64,000 bases of DNA, taken from contig NZ_JAFKCW010000001.1 in the NCBI RefSeq assembly GCF_017254835.1, positions 124,001-188,000 of the forward strand, given 5' to 3'. This DNA is from Algoriphagus aestuariicola. Its GTDB lineage: Bacteria; Bacteroidota; Bacteroidia; Cytophagales; Cyclobacteriaceae. Of the stretch, positions 55,911 through 63,939 are shown piece by piece. Under the pieces are notes generated by a model, which ran no database searches, had not been told where the DNA came from, and saw only the letters and a list, made by a program, of their open reading frames with translations. Each line of letters starts with the position of its first letter. Position 1 is the stretch's first letter. Made by a program: the position numbers and the translations under genes.

Positions 55911-56450
55911 GTGGGAAAAAAACTGGAATCGATCACCGAAGACCTGAGTGACTTTATTGCCGCCCAGAAGATATTCTTCGTAGGTACCGCCGCGGCGGAT
56001 GGACGGGTGAACGTCTCGCCCAAAGGGACAGACTCCTTTCGGGTCATCAGTCCAAACAAGGTCGTGTGGCTCAACCTGACCGGAAGCGGAAACGAAACCG
56101 CCGCCCACCTGCTGCTTGATCCGCGGATGACTATCATGTTTTGCGCTTTTGAGGGCAAGCCGATGATTTTGAGGCTGTATGGACAGGCGAAGATCTTTCA
56201 CAAAAGAGACCTGGAGTATAGGGACTTCATCGGGCTCTTTCCGCCCAATACCGGCTCCAGACAGGTCATCGAAATGGAAGTGGACCTGGTGCAGACCAGT
56301 TGCGGATTTGCCGTGCCCTTTATGGATTTCAGAGAGGAGCGAGAGACCCTCAATACATGGTCGTCCAAGCAGGGCGTCGATGGAATAGAGGCGTATTGGG
56401 AAAAGAAAAACACCCGAAGTATCGACGGATTTGAGACGCGGATATTTTGA
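55911..56450 (+). CDS. Pyridoxamine 5'-phosphate oxidase family protein
   Basis: 179 residues with a GTG start at 55911 (read as MGKKLESITEDLSDFIAAQK); an open frame back to 55782 overlaps the Trm112-like gene and has no family likeness. Split-barrel FMN-binding family: KIFFVGTAAADGRVNVSPKG, VVWLNLTGSGNETAAHLL, MTIMFCAFEGKPMILRLYG and SCGFAVPFMDF are the conserved blocks of the PNPOx-like (general flavin/pyridoxine oxidase) group. Its exact activity is not known. It lies 58 bp after the TPP-controlled operon and might be read from it, but no overlap binds them. Confidence 0.9.
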   Translation: MGKKLESITEDLSDFIAAQKIFFVGTAAADGRVNVSPKGTDSFRVISPNKVVWLNLTGSGNETAAHLLLDPRMTIMFCAFEGKPMILRLYGQAKIFHKRDLEYRDFIGLFPPNTGSRQVIEMEVDLVQTSCGFAVPFMDFREERETLNTWSSKQGVDGIEAYWEKKNTRSIDGFETRIF

Positions 56451-56673
56451 AAGGAAGAAGAGATTCGGTCAACCTTACCTTTTTTAAAGGCAAAAGGAAC
56501 AAATTCCAGAAAGGCTATTCGATTGAGTAAAGCTTCGACTCTCTTACCCCTTTTTTCAGACTAGCGATTTCATCGTTGTGCGATTGGTGGATTGGAAGTT
56601 AAATGATCGGCGATTCCTAACCTTGTTAGGTTTCGTGAAATGTCATAAGCTCACGCTAGACAGGTTTGGAAGC
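56451..56673. other. Intergenic region with no recognised feature
   Basis: Lies between the PNPOx-family gene and the end of the redoxin remnant. I see no promoter, RNA or coding frame worth supporting; a 66-codon plus-strand frame nearby (56578-56778) runs opposite to the remnant and looks like chance. Confidence 0.5.
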
Positions 56674-57005
56674 TCAATTTTGATGGCTGAGTATGGCTTC
56701 CTCCAAATCGATCTTTTCGTGATACCTGAAATATTTAACCACCTTACCTTGCGGGTCGATCAGAACCGTTGTAGGTAGCCTCGACATGAAGTATTTTTCC
56801 TGAAATCCAGTGCCCTCTCCCAGCCAAAGTATGGGGTTATATTTATCGCCAATTCCATTTCTGATGTTTTCCTCATTGTCACGCAGGCAGGTAATGGCGA
56901 CCAGGGGGTACTTTTCATCCAAGGCATCCACCTGTGCTGCGAGCTCCTCGTAGTCCGGATATCTCTCAGATGGGTCTGGGCGTACCAATCTTTTTCTGAA
57001 TTTGC
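56674..57005 (-). pseudogene. Redoxin/TlpA-like protein remnant, N-terminus missing
   Basis: Reading leftward, the frame ends in a thioredoxin-fold C-terminal half: YPLVAITCLRDNEENIRN, a SRLPTTVLIDPQGKVVKYF segment (the cis-Pro/strand-helix end of TlpA-like redoxins) and EKIDLEEAILSHQN. The N-terminal part with the CxxC redox site is absent. Upstream of about 57005 the same frame runs out of phase through the VOC gene, so the frame start is not a true protein start. This looks like a gene truncated by a deletion that joined it to the VOC gene end. The start given is approximate. Confidence 0.6.
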
Positions 57006-57366
57006 CAAAAGTGGCCGAATGGATCCCGAAACATACCCTGGCGATAGCCATACTCATAGTCTGTGGTGGGATTGACCAAAGTGGCACCGGCTTGAATGGC
57101 CTTTTCCATCACAGCCTGCACGTCCTGCACAAATAATCCAATCACGCAAGTGACCCCTTTCGCACTGGCGGGTTCCAAAGCATCCCCATGGTCTCATGGA
57201 TGTGGAAGGTCGCTCCATGAAACTCAAACTCAGCCACATGAATACTCCCGTCTTCATTTCGAAAGCAAAAAATCTCCCTAGCGCCAAATTTTCGGTAAAA
57301 GTCAAGCTCAAAGGTTTGCTTGGGAATATGTAGTTCCGGGGCGAAATGGGTGTGAGTCTCCTCCAT
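56966..57366 (-). pseudogene. VOC (glyoxalase-fold) family protein, frameshifted
   Basis: Two adjacent minus-strand frames make one VOC/PhnB-like protein: METHTHFAPELHIPKQT-type start at 57366 through GATFHIHETMG, then in the other frame GVTCVIGLFVQDVQAVMEKA, YGYRQGMFRDPFGHFWQIQK and a stop at 56966. The break falls at a run of four G (minus strand, 57187-57184): with five, the reading continues smoothly. About 134 residues, usual VOC size. It may be a true loss-of-function frameshift or a sequencing error. VOC proteins bind metals and act on diverse small molecules, so function cannot be read. Confidence 0.65.
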
Positions 57367-57528
57367 GGTTTTAATAGAGAATAAATTACTTGGATTTCTA
57401 GGCGAAGGTCTTGTCCCTCAGGAGTCAAATTAGATAAAGGGCTTCAGTTTTGCACCAATTTTTTTAATTTGAAGAAACTAGTCACACATTGAATTTCCTT
57501 TTTCGAATCCAAGCTGAATCCTTTTCCC

Positions 57529-58359
57529 ATGATGCGAACTACTGTTACCTCTTTCTCTTTCCTGCTCTACTTGGGCCTGATTACCTCTTGTCAAAAGACT
57601 GCAGAAAGTTCTCCTCCAGATCCAATGGAGTCGCTCGCAAAGCTGGAGTGGATCGATTTGAGCTATTCCTTTGACTCGACCACGCTCTATTGGCCGAATA
57701 ATCCCACTGGCTTTGAGCTGCATACCGAGGCGGAAGGGATGACGGAAAAGGGCTATTTCTATTCTTCCTATAGCCTTTCTACGCCCGAGCATGGAGGGAC
57801 GCATTTGGATGCACCGGTTCATTTTTCTGAGAAAGGGCTAAAGCTCGACGAACTTCGTCTCGATCAACTCATTGGAAAGGCCGTGCTGATCGATGTCAGT
57901 GAGCAGGCTTTGGCTGATAGGGATTATCTGATTGACACCGCTGCGATCATGGCCTGGGAAAGGAGAAACGGGCAAATCCCAGAGCAAAGCATGGTCTTGT
58001 TTCGGACGGGATATGGCAAGTTCTACCCGGATCGGGAAAAGTACTTCGGCACGGCCAAAACGGGCATGGAGGCGATTCCGGAGCTCCACTTTCCCGGGAT
58101 TCATCCCGATGCTGCGAAGTTTCTGGCGGAGCAGCGCAAGGTCAAGGCCGTGGGTTTGGACACACCAAGTCTGGATTATGGGCAGTCCCAAGATTTTGCA
58201 AGCCATCAGGTGCTGATGGGCAACAATATCCCTGGCTTCGAGAATATGGCAAATCTGGATCAGCTGCCGGATTCAGGAATCTACATCGTAGCCCTTCCCA
58301 TAAAAATCAAAGATGGCAGTGGGGGGCCATTGCGGGTGATTGCGGGGGTGGGGAGGTGA
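57529..58359 (+). CDS. Cyclase family lipoprotein (kynurenine formamidase-like)
   Basis: 276 residues, two neighbouring ATG codons (57529, 57532). Lipoprotein signal ending LGLITSCQ. The metal-binding motif of the family is intact: STPEHGGTHLDAPVHFSEKG (HxGTHxDxPxH). Later conserved pieces are LFRTGYGKFYPDREKYFG, FPGIHPDAAKFLAEQ, VGLDTPSLDYGQSQDFASHQ and VALPIKIKDGSGGPLRVIAG. Related enzymes hydrolyse N-formylkynurenine or other amides with Mn or Zn; because this one is an exported lipoprotein, the natural substrate is probably different. Stands alone. Confidence 0.9.
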   Translation: MMRTTVTSFSFLLYLGLITSCQKTAESSPPDPMESLAKLEWIDLSYSFDSTTLYWPNNPTGFELHTEAEGMTEKGYFYSSYSLSTPEHGGTHLDAPVHFSEKGLKLDELRLDQLIGKAVLIDVSEQALADRDYLIDTAAIMAWERRNGQIPEQSMVLFRTGYGKFYPDREKYFGTAKTGMEAIPELHFPGIHPDAAKFLAEQRKVKAVGLDTPSLDYGQSQDFASHQVLMGNNIPGFENMANLDQLPDSGIYIVALPIKIKDGSGGPLRVIAGVGR

Positions 58360-58454
58360 GAGCTAGAAGCTATCCAGCCAGTGTGCCTTAAAGTGAGAAA
58401 TAAAGTTTCGATGGGGCTGGGTGGAATTTGTAGTTTCATCAGGTCTGCTGTTTT

Positions 58455-58916
58455 TCACTCATAAAACTCAAAAAGATATCGCTCGTCGTAGTTGATTTCA
58501 AACTTGGTGAGCAGGGTCATGTATTCCTCTCGGAAGGTTTGCTTCTTGTGGTGTTCGCGTTGGTTCAATACATAGTTGACCACCCGGTCGATTTGGGATC
58601 TGGAATAGGAAAACGCACCATATCCGCTCTGCCAGGAAAATTTTCCTTGGATATATTTTTTTTCATTCAGCCAATTGGACGAGCCTGACTTCACCTGTTC
58701 CATCAGCTTGGCCGGAGAGATTGCGGGGTGCATGCCAACAAAAATGTGGGTATGGTCGGGGTTGCAATAGATGGCATAGGTTTTACATTGATGATTAGAA
58801 ACAATACCGCAGATAACTTTTTCCAATTCATCACGGAAGGATTCCCTGATTGAGTTCTCCCGTCCCTTGGAGCAGAAAACGAATTGGATATAGAGCTGAG
58901 TGTAGGTGTTTGGCAT
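58455..58916 (-). CDS. IS200/IS605-type Y1 transposase, RAYT-like
   Basis: 153 residues. HUH single-strand transposase of the Y1_Tnp family: HUH motif in NPDHTHIFVGMHP, catalytic-Tyr region in IDRVVNYVLNQREHHKKQ (Tyr in NYVLNQ), and the typical KFSWQSGYGAFSYSRSQ and FREEYMTLL. All key residues look intact. No IS left/right ends flank it, while a large array of REP-like hairpins starts 75 bp upstream of its ATG, the arrangement of REP-associated transposases (RAYT/TnpA-REP). It may mobilise or have shaped those repeats. Alternatively it is a domesticated IS200. Confidence 0.9.
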   Translation of the reverse strand: MPNTYTQLYIQFVFCSKGRENSIRESFRDELEKVICGIVSNHQCKTYAIYCNPDHTHIFVGMHPAISPAKLMEQVKSGSSNWLNEKKYIQGKFSWQSGYGAFSYSRSQIDRVVNYVLNQREHHKKQTFREEYMTLLTKFEINYDERYLFEFYE

Positions 58917-58990
58917 TCCTGTTTCTGATGGTGAGAATGTATCAATTTAACAATGGCGTATTGCTAAAACAATCATTGACGGAATGTAGA

Positions 58991-59210
58991 TTTCAGCGCT
59001 ACGCGCCTCTGGCCTTTGTGTGGTGTTTTTTCTACGAAGATGTCAGGGCTACGCCCCTGGCGCGATTCGGATGGGTGGGTGAATTAGCCAAAGGGTTGTA
59101 TGCTGCTTTTTCGATACCGTTTTGTAATACCGGGAGCAGGCCGTAGGCTGGCAATCTTCGTAGCAAGATGCGTGTCCTGATTGTTGAAAAGGGGCGTAGC
59201 CCTGTGATCT
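58991..59210. repeat. REP-like unit 1
   Basis: Complete copy, nearest the transposase. Boxes at 59032-59040 (CTACGAAGA), 59044-59057 (CAGGGCTACGCCCC), 59155-59163 (TCTTCGTAG) and 59191-59204 (GGGGCGTAGCCCTG). The middle spacer differs from the other units. Confidence 0.85.
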
Positions 59211-59240
59211 GTGATATTGCCTCAAACCTAGCGAATCGAT

Positions 59241-59462
59241 TTTATCGCTACGCGCCTCGTGCCTCGCGGTGTGGTGTTCTTTTTCTACGAAGATGCCGGG
59301 ACTACGCCCCCATGATAGCTCTTTGGAGTAAAGCGCAATAGGGCTATGATCTGCCTTTGTTTTAGGTAACGGGGTAGTAATGTTAGGGCAGGCCGTAGGC
59401 TGGCAATCTTCGTAGCAAGATGCGTGTCCTGATTTCTAAAAAGGGGCGTAGCCCTGTGATCT
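59241..59462. repeat. REP-like unit 2
   Basis: Complete but more divergent copy: the first box reads TCGCTACGCGCC and the third GGGACTACGCCCC. Its spacer contains AAAGCGCAATAGGGCTATGA, shared with units 3 and 4 in near-identical form. Confidence 0.8.
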
Positions 59463-59498
59463 GATGAAATGGGGAAAGATTGGCAGATCAGGTTTTGA

Positions 59499-59717
59499 TT
59501 TCAGCGCTACGCGCCTCTTGAATCGAAATTGTTTTGTTTTCTACGAAGACGTCAGGGCTACGCCCCTCCGGCAGCGCTCTGGTGTAAAGTGCGATAGGGC
59601 TATGAGGAGCCTTTGTTTTTGATAGGGGATTAGTGATGTTGGGCAGGCCGTAGGCTGGCAATCTTCGTAGCAAGATGCGTGTCCTGATTTCTAAAAAGGA
59701 GCGTAGCCCTGTGATCT
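59499..59717. repeat. REP-like unit 3
   Basis: Full copy nearly identical to unit 4 outside a 27-bp gap. Its last hairpin reads GGAGCGTAGCCC, a one-base change from GGGGCGTAGCCC. Confidence 0.85.
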
Positions 59718-59753
59718 GATGAAATGGGGAAAGATTGGCAGATCAGGTTTTGA

Positions 59754-59945
59754 TTTCAGCGCTGTTTTCTACGAAGACGTCAGGGCTACGCCCCTCCTGC
59801 AGCGCTCTGGTGTAAAGTGCGATAGGGCTATGAGGAGCCTTTGTTTTTGATAGGGGATTAGTGATGTTGGGCAGGCCGTAGGCTGGCAATCTTCGTAGCA
59901 AGATGCGTGTCCTGATTGCTAAAAGGGGGCGTAGCCCTGTGATCT
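59754..59945. repeat. REP-like unit 4, 27-bp deletion
   Basis: Shares the preceding spacer GATGAAATGGGGAAAGATTG with unit 3 at a 255-bp period. It lacks 27 bp including most of the first hairpin (GCGCT joined directly to GTTTTCTACG). Confidence 0.85.
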
Positions 59946-60094
59946 CCTTGGTTTTCAGTCCACCTCTCTCAGTTTTCCTTTTAATAAAATGGAAATTTTG
60001 GTCTTCCCTCATTGCCTGCCCGCCGTTGCGAAATCTTCCAGCCCGAATGGAGAAGTAAAATCGATCATTTGCAAGATTGAGGATATATATCTAC

Positions 60095-61708
60095 TTAAAT
60101 AAGTTTTCCTTCCGCAAAAAGTCTTCTGATCTCTTTTTTGTCAAATTTGCCCACGCTGGTTTTTGGCACTTCGTCGAGATAGTAATAGTCTTTGGGAATC
60201 TGGTATTTCACAAAGTCCCGCGACAGAAATTCGATTAGTTCATCAGCCGAAACCTTGTCCTCCTTGTTCACCAAGACTAGGGTAGCTAAGGGCTTTTCTA
60301 CCCATTTTTCGTCCGGTATCGCGATGACCGCAGCTTCCTTGATTTTGGGATGAGCCATCAAGGCAGACTCTAGAGCCACACTGGAGATCCATTCCCCGCC
60401 ACTTTTGATCAGGTCTTTGGTCCTATCCTTGATTTCCATAAAACCATCGGTATCAATGGTGCACACATCGCCTGTCTTAAACCAACCATCGGCAGTAAAG
60501 CTTTCCTGATTGTTCGTTTTAAAATACGAGCTGATGACCCAGGCTCCTTTTATCTGAAGCTCTCCCATGGTTTTGCCGTCGTTGGGAGCTAATGTTCCGT
60601 CCTCGTTTACAATCCTGATTTCCACGCCGGGAATAGCAGTGCCCTGTTTGGCCCGCACGACCAATTTCTCACTCTCCGGCAAGTCCCCATGTTTGGTCTG
60701 AAGCCGACTTACCGTTCCCAGCGGCGAAGTCTCGGTCATTCCCCAGGCATGTGTTCCTTTGATTCCAAAATCCTTTTCAAAGCCTTCAATAAGACTTTTA
60801 GGAAGTGCAGAACCGCCGACCAAGTATTCTTGAAGGGCTAACTTTTCCTTCGGAGGGTTCATTTTCATCGCATGATATACTCCGAGCCAAATGGTTGGGA
60901 CGCCATTGGCCTTGGTTATTTTTTCCGCTTGGAGCATACGGATGATCGCATCTGGATTGAGGTTTGAAGAGGGCATGACCATGGTAGCGCCAGCCAATAG
61001 GCACAAGTAGGGAAAGCCCCAGGCCATGACATGGAATTGGGGGACAATCAACAGTACAATGTCGGTATTGCCAATATTTGCCGCATTTGGCGCCATCAAT
61101 GCAAACGCATGCAAAAAAGTAGACCTGTGGGAATACAAGGCTCCTTTGGGCAATCCCGTGGTTCCACTGGTATAGCACATCGCGCAGGCATCATTTTCAT
61201 TCAATTCAGGCCAGTCAAAAGATTCCGACTGTTCGGCGATCAGCTCCTCGTAATGGATTGTGTTTGGTAAGGTGGTTTTAAAATCCTCTGGCGCATTGAT
61301 CAGGACATAATGCTCTACCGTCTCAAGTCGCGGAGCGATCTTTTCCAAAAGTGGAACTAGGGTGGCATCAACAAAAATCACCTTGTCCTCCGAATTATTG
61401 ATAATATACTCGATTTGGTTGCCGGACAGTCGGATATTAATCGTGTGGCAAACGGCTCCTATGCCGGAAATCCCGTAGTACAACTCCACATGGGCACCAT
61501 GATTCCAAGCGAAAGTACCCACCATGTCGCCTTTGCTGATTCCGAATTTCTGTGTCAGAGCATTGGCTAGCTGTTTACAGCGCTTGTACATGTCACCGAA
61601 GCTGTATTCGTGGCGCGTGCCATTGGGTAAGTAGGTGATGATTTTTTTGTGGTGATAGACGCTGTTTCCATACTCAAGAATGGTATTGGTCGTCAGCGGA
61701 TAATTCAT
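60095..61708 (-). CDS. Long/medium-chain fatty acid-CoA ligase (AMP-binding)
   Basis: 537 residues from ATG 61708 ([20 protein letters not shown]); ATG 61723 adds five residues. GGAAGG eight bases upstream favours 61708. ANL superfamily: the ATP loop [20 protein letters not shown], the A5-type [10 protein letters not shown] as [14 protein letters not shown], the A7 segment [13 protein letters not shown], the hinge [13 protein letters not shown] and the C-terminal lysine in [12 protein letters not shown]. It activates a fatty acid to acyl-CoA for beta-oxidation or membrane use. Related to FadD-type medium-chain ligases. Stands alone, 149 bp from the repeat array. Confidence 0.92.
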   Translation of the reverse strand: MNYPLTTNTILEYGNSVYHHKKIITYLPNGTRHEYSFGDMYKRCKQLANALTQKFGISKGDMVGTFAWNHGAHVELYYGISGIGAVCHTINIRLSGNQIEYIINNSEDKVIFVDATLVPLLEKIAPRLETVEHYVLINAPEDFKTTLPNTIHYEELIAEQSESFDWPELNENDACAMCYTSGTTGLPKGALYSHRSTFLHAFALMAPNAANIGNTDIVLLIVPQFHVMAWGFPYLCLLAGATMVMPSSNLNPDAIIRMLQAEKITKANGVPTIWLGVYHAMKMNPPKEKLALQEYLVGGSALPKSLIEGFEKDFGIKGTHAWGMTETSPLGTVSRLQTKHGDLPESEKLVVRAKQGTAIPGVEIRIVNEDGTLAPNDGKTMGELQIKGAWVISSYFKTNNQESFTADGWFKTGDVCTIDTDGFMEIKDRTKDLIKSGGEWISSVALESALMAHPKIKEAAVIAIPDEKWVEKPLATLVLVNKEDKVSADELIEFLSRDFVKYQIPKDYYYLDEVPKTSVGKFDKKEIRRLFAEGKLI

Positions 61709-61723
61709 TATCAAGCCTTCCAT

Positions 61724-62004
61724 TTCTTCGGGTCTATGTTGCTATGCTTATTGCAGTCAGCTGGGTAACGTTTGCAAATCATTCGAATATCCTATTCAAT
61801 TTGCTCAGTTTCATACAGCGCTGTGTCATAAGCAAATTACAAATTTGTATGGGTAGAAAGGTGTAGATGCAATCTCAGCTAGTCCCAATTCTATTTATTC
61901 TACACCCAGCGGGAGAGGTAGCTAGAAAGCACTATCGTAACTAATCCGGACGAAAGACCTGAAAGTACTTTGACACATGGCGGACAGGCGTTTGTTAGGC
62001 GTGT
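61724..62004. other. Intergenic region with attC-like half-site and small inverted repeat
   Basis: 281 bp between the ligase and the unknown gene. On the minus strand, four bases after the stop of the unknown gene is GCCTAACAAACGCC (62000-61987), which resembles the left end of integron attC sites (RYYYAAC, Vibrio-type TAACAAACGCC). No matching GTTRRRY end is found within 250 bp, so it is at best a half-site. GGTGTAGA...TCTACACC (61860-61867, 61899-61906) is a separate 8-bp inverted repeat that may be a terminator. AAAGTACTTT (around 61962-61971) is a 10-bp palindrome. Confidence 0.35.
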
Positions 62005-62679
62005 TTAATCAAATGAGATTTTGGTTTTAACTCCACCGTTTTCACGGTTGTTTATTTCGATGAGCCTGTTTAGAAGAGCTTCTTCATCCTGATCCACTCT
62101 TTTTAACCAGTCATTGAATTCTGATTTAACGGATGGGTTTAAAGTTGTAAAATCAAAAAGCCCATAAGTTATACCCCCATCAATGACAACAAAATAGTCA
62201 CTCATTAAGTAGTCGATACAATTGTTAATTAACTTAAGGCCATTTTGGATATATTCACTGTCAAATATGATCTCCTCTGGTCGCCTGCAATAGCTGTGAA
62301 CATATTGAGACAGTTCAGAACAAAATTCGTCTGATTTCTTCAAGTCAAAAGTTTTCAAAGTTCCACCTTCGAAGATAGCCTTTGTCGCGGCGCTTGAGAA
62401 AGATTGATAGCGATATTTTAAGCTGTTATACCTCTTGTTCGCTTTTTGTATTCCTAATCTTCCACATATTTCGTTCAAAAATTCTTCAGAATCTGTCCCT
62501 TTAGCTGCCATTGCTATCAGCTCAAATTCTAAGCGTTCAAATAAATTCCTAGTTTCAAGAGCTGCATATAACACTAAACTCGAATCTGAAAAGTTCTTTG
62601 CAGAAGTCATTAGTCGTTCTATCTGTCTCAAAATCCAGGGAACTTCTAATGATCTATTATATGTGTTGAACTCTGGCAT
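62005..62679 (-). CDS. Hypothetical protein, A/T-rich, unknown family
   Basis: 224 residues, no family recognised and no signal peptide or membrane helix. It is helical and charged, opening MPEFNTYNRSLEVPWILRQI, with ERLEFELIAMAAKGTDSEEF and a Cys-rich middle part (FCSELSQYVHSYCRR), ending GGVKTKISFD. The base composition is clearly more A/T-rich than in its neighbours and its codon use differs (many AAA, TTA, ATA), suggesting recent transfer. It starts one base after a short upstream frame, and its 3' end is followed by an attC-like half-site. It could be a nucleic-acid-associated or toxin/defence-like accessory gene, but nothing shown supports a specific role. Confidence 0.6.
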   Translation of the reverse strand: MPEFNTYNRSLEVPWILRQIERLMTSAKNFSDSSLVLYAALETRNLFERLEFELIAMAAKGTDSEEFLNEICGRLGIQKANKRYNSLKYRYQSFSSAATKAIFEGGTLKTFDLKKSDEFCSELSQYVHSYCRRPEEIIFDSEYIQNGLKLINNCIDYLMSDYFVVIDGGITYGLFDFTTLNPSVKSEFNDWLKRVDQDEEALLNRLIEINNRENGGVKTKISFD

Positions 62680-62680
62680 T

Positions 62681-62854
62681 TTATGATGGCCTAATACGCG
62701 CTAACATCCATGTTAAATCCCACTGCCCGTTTTGGGCGAAGAGTCCTCTGGCTGTTGCTGGATTTAAAATAACCATTTCGTCGATTCCGGCAAGGGTAAG
62801 CTTCGTGATTCTATTGTAGTTCCAAGTATTTTCTAGCCTGCTGCTTGTTTTCAA
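62681..62854 (-). other. Possible 57-codon ORF or gene remnant between hydrolase and unknown gene
   Basis: A frame that starts with TTG (62854) overlapping the hydrolase stop codon and ends at TAA 62681, two bases before the ATG of the unknown gene. It contains NRITKLTLAGIDEMVIL and FAQNGQWDLTWMLARI. TLAGI-(D/E)-x-M is faintly like the C-terminus of IS6-family transposases, not enough for a call. It may be a small coupled gene or a decayed fragment. Confidence 0.25.
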
Positions 62855-63939
62855 TCTTCCCGCGCTAAAAGTACCTTCCCAAAAATCGGTGCGACCGCGC
62901 TGCCTCTCCAGCCGGCGGAATAGTTGGCGGCCATATAGATGTCGATTTCGGGAATATAGATCACCTGCGTACCCCAGAATCCGGAATGGCAGTAGGCATC
63001 TAGGCCGTTGACCTGGACTTTGTACATGCCCATTTGGTAGTCCATGCGGGCTTTTTCGGCATAGGTCACGGGTTCCAGCATGAGTTCTAAGGTTTCGGGA
63101 TTTTCGAATATTTTTCCCTGAAACAGTGCCTGAAAGAAATCGACCAGTTCCTGGGTGCTGGACAGGATTCCACCGCCACCATAGTAGTCCATCGTCGGGC
63201 TAAACCCATAGGTGTCCTGGCCTTGGAAATACTGGTGGATGCGCAGCTGGTCGGTGGCGGGATCGATGCGCTCGAAGTCGGTTCGGGCAAGTCCCAGAGA
63301 CTCCAAGCCCAACAGTTCCTTGATACCTCCATCCAGATTTTTGCCTGTGTAGGTCTCGATCAGCTCCCCGAGTATCACATAGCCCGTATCCGAGTAGCTA
63401 AATTGCTGTCCCGGAGGGCCGATGGGTTCGCCTTTTTCCACACACATTCGGAATTGCTCGGTGCGAGTCCACTCATGAGGGGGCGTTTGTAGTACGAGCT
63501 CGAAGAACTCAGGCGCGTGCGTATGGTCAAAAAATCCCGCGGAATGCCGTAAAGTCTGTTGAATCGTGATTTCGTCCAGATCATAATCCTGAGACAAAAT
63601 CTGGGCGTGCTCGGCAGAAAGATGCTTGGAGATCGGGTCATCCAGCTTCAAAACTCCCTTTTCCATCAGTCGGAGAATGCTGGCTGCTACATAGGTTTTG
63701 GTCACGCTGGCGATGCGGAAAGTCTGATCAGTTTTCAGGGAGTCGCCTTTGGACAGGTCATTGATGCCTGCCGCGCCGGAGCAAGAGAAATCCTCATCTC
63801 CCGATTCGATCGTAAAGAGAATTCCGGGCATGGATTCGCTGATTTCCGAATCCAGGATCTGTTGGAAGTTTTGGGCCGGAGTTTTTTCCCAGAGAAAGAT
63901 GCTGAAAAGAATGAATGCAAAAGGCCTGAGGAGTTTCAT
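62851..63939 (-). CDS. Serine hydrolase, beta-lactamase class C family
   Basis: 362 residues from ATG 63939 (MKLLRPFAFILFSIFLWEKT), a signal peptide; ATG 63960 adds seven residues. The SxxK nucleophile motif is in FRIASVTKTYVAAS, the second motif reads YSDTGYVILG (YSN is usual, so the Asn is Asp here) and the third motif is HSG in YCHSGFWGTQV. Such proteins include esterases, D-aminopeptidases and penicillin-binding-like hydrolases; true beta-lactamase activity is not implied. It acts in the periplasm. The window ends 61 bp upstream of the start and no clear promoter is in that stretch. Confidence 0.9.
   Translation of the reverse strand: MKLLRPFAFILFSIFLWEKTPAQNFQQILDSEISESMPGILFTIESGDEDFSCSGAAGINDLSKGDSLKTDQTFRIASVTKTYVAASILRLMEKGVLKLDDPISKHLSAEHAQILSQDYDLDEITIQQTLRHSAGFFDHTHAPEFFELVLQTPPHEWTRTEQFRMCVEKGEPIGPPGQQFSYSDTGYVILGELIETYTGKNLDGGIKELLGLESLGLARTDFERIDPATDQLRIHQYFQGQDTYGFSPTMDYYGGGGILSSTQELVDFFQALFQGKIFENPETLELMLEPVTYAEKARMDYQMGMYKVQVNGLDAYCHSGFWGTQVIYIPEIDIYMAANYSAGWRGSAVAPIFGKVLLARED

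Larger units (their letters stand above)
58991..59945. repeat. Array of four REP-like hairpin repeats next to the RAYT-like transposase
   Basis: Four copies of a roughly 220-bp unit (58991-59210, 59241-59462, 59499-59717, 59754-59945). Each copy opens with stems of TAC loop: GCGC-TAC-GCGC, TTC-TAC-GAA, GGGC-TAC-GCCC; and closes with stems of GTA loop: GCC-GTA-GGC, (AATCTT)CGTAGC(AAGAT), GGGC-GTA-GCCC. Thus every hairpin carries the GTAG/CTAC core that REP-binding transposases recognise. Within a copy CAGGGCTACGCCCC is reverse complementary to GGGGCGTAGCCCTG, and CTACGAAGA to TCTTCGTAG. The whole lies in the 1.2-kb gap between the transposase and the acyl-CoA ligase gene. The peptides encoded across it are shadows of the repeat. 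The rest of the gap, 59946-60094, is plain. Confidence 0.9.

Noticed and set aside
56578-56778. 66-codon frame opposite to the redoxin remnant
   Set aside because: No family likeness or start signal, and it overlaps coding remnants on the other strand.
58991-59945. CRISPR-like array
   Set aside because: Repeats are about 220 bp, contain many inner hairpins, and are not separated by unique spacers of uniform length. No cas genes are near.
59488-60012. Pair of similar open frames on the minus strand across the repeats
   Set aside because: They arise from the tandem REP-like units being read in the same frame and encode no plausible protein.
61926-62000. Complete integron attC site
   Set aside because: Only the left RYYYAAC-type end is present; no GTTRRRY partner was found within 250 bp, so I report only a half-site.
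62681-62854. IS6-family transposase remnant
   Set aside because: The resemblance is limited to TLAGI-(D/E)-x-M; too short to call.
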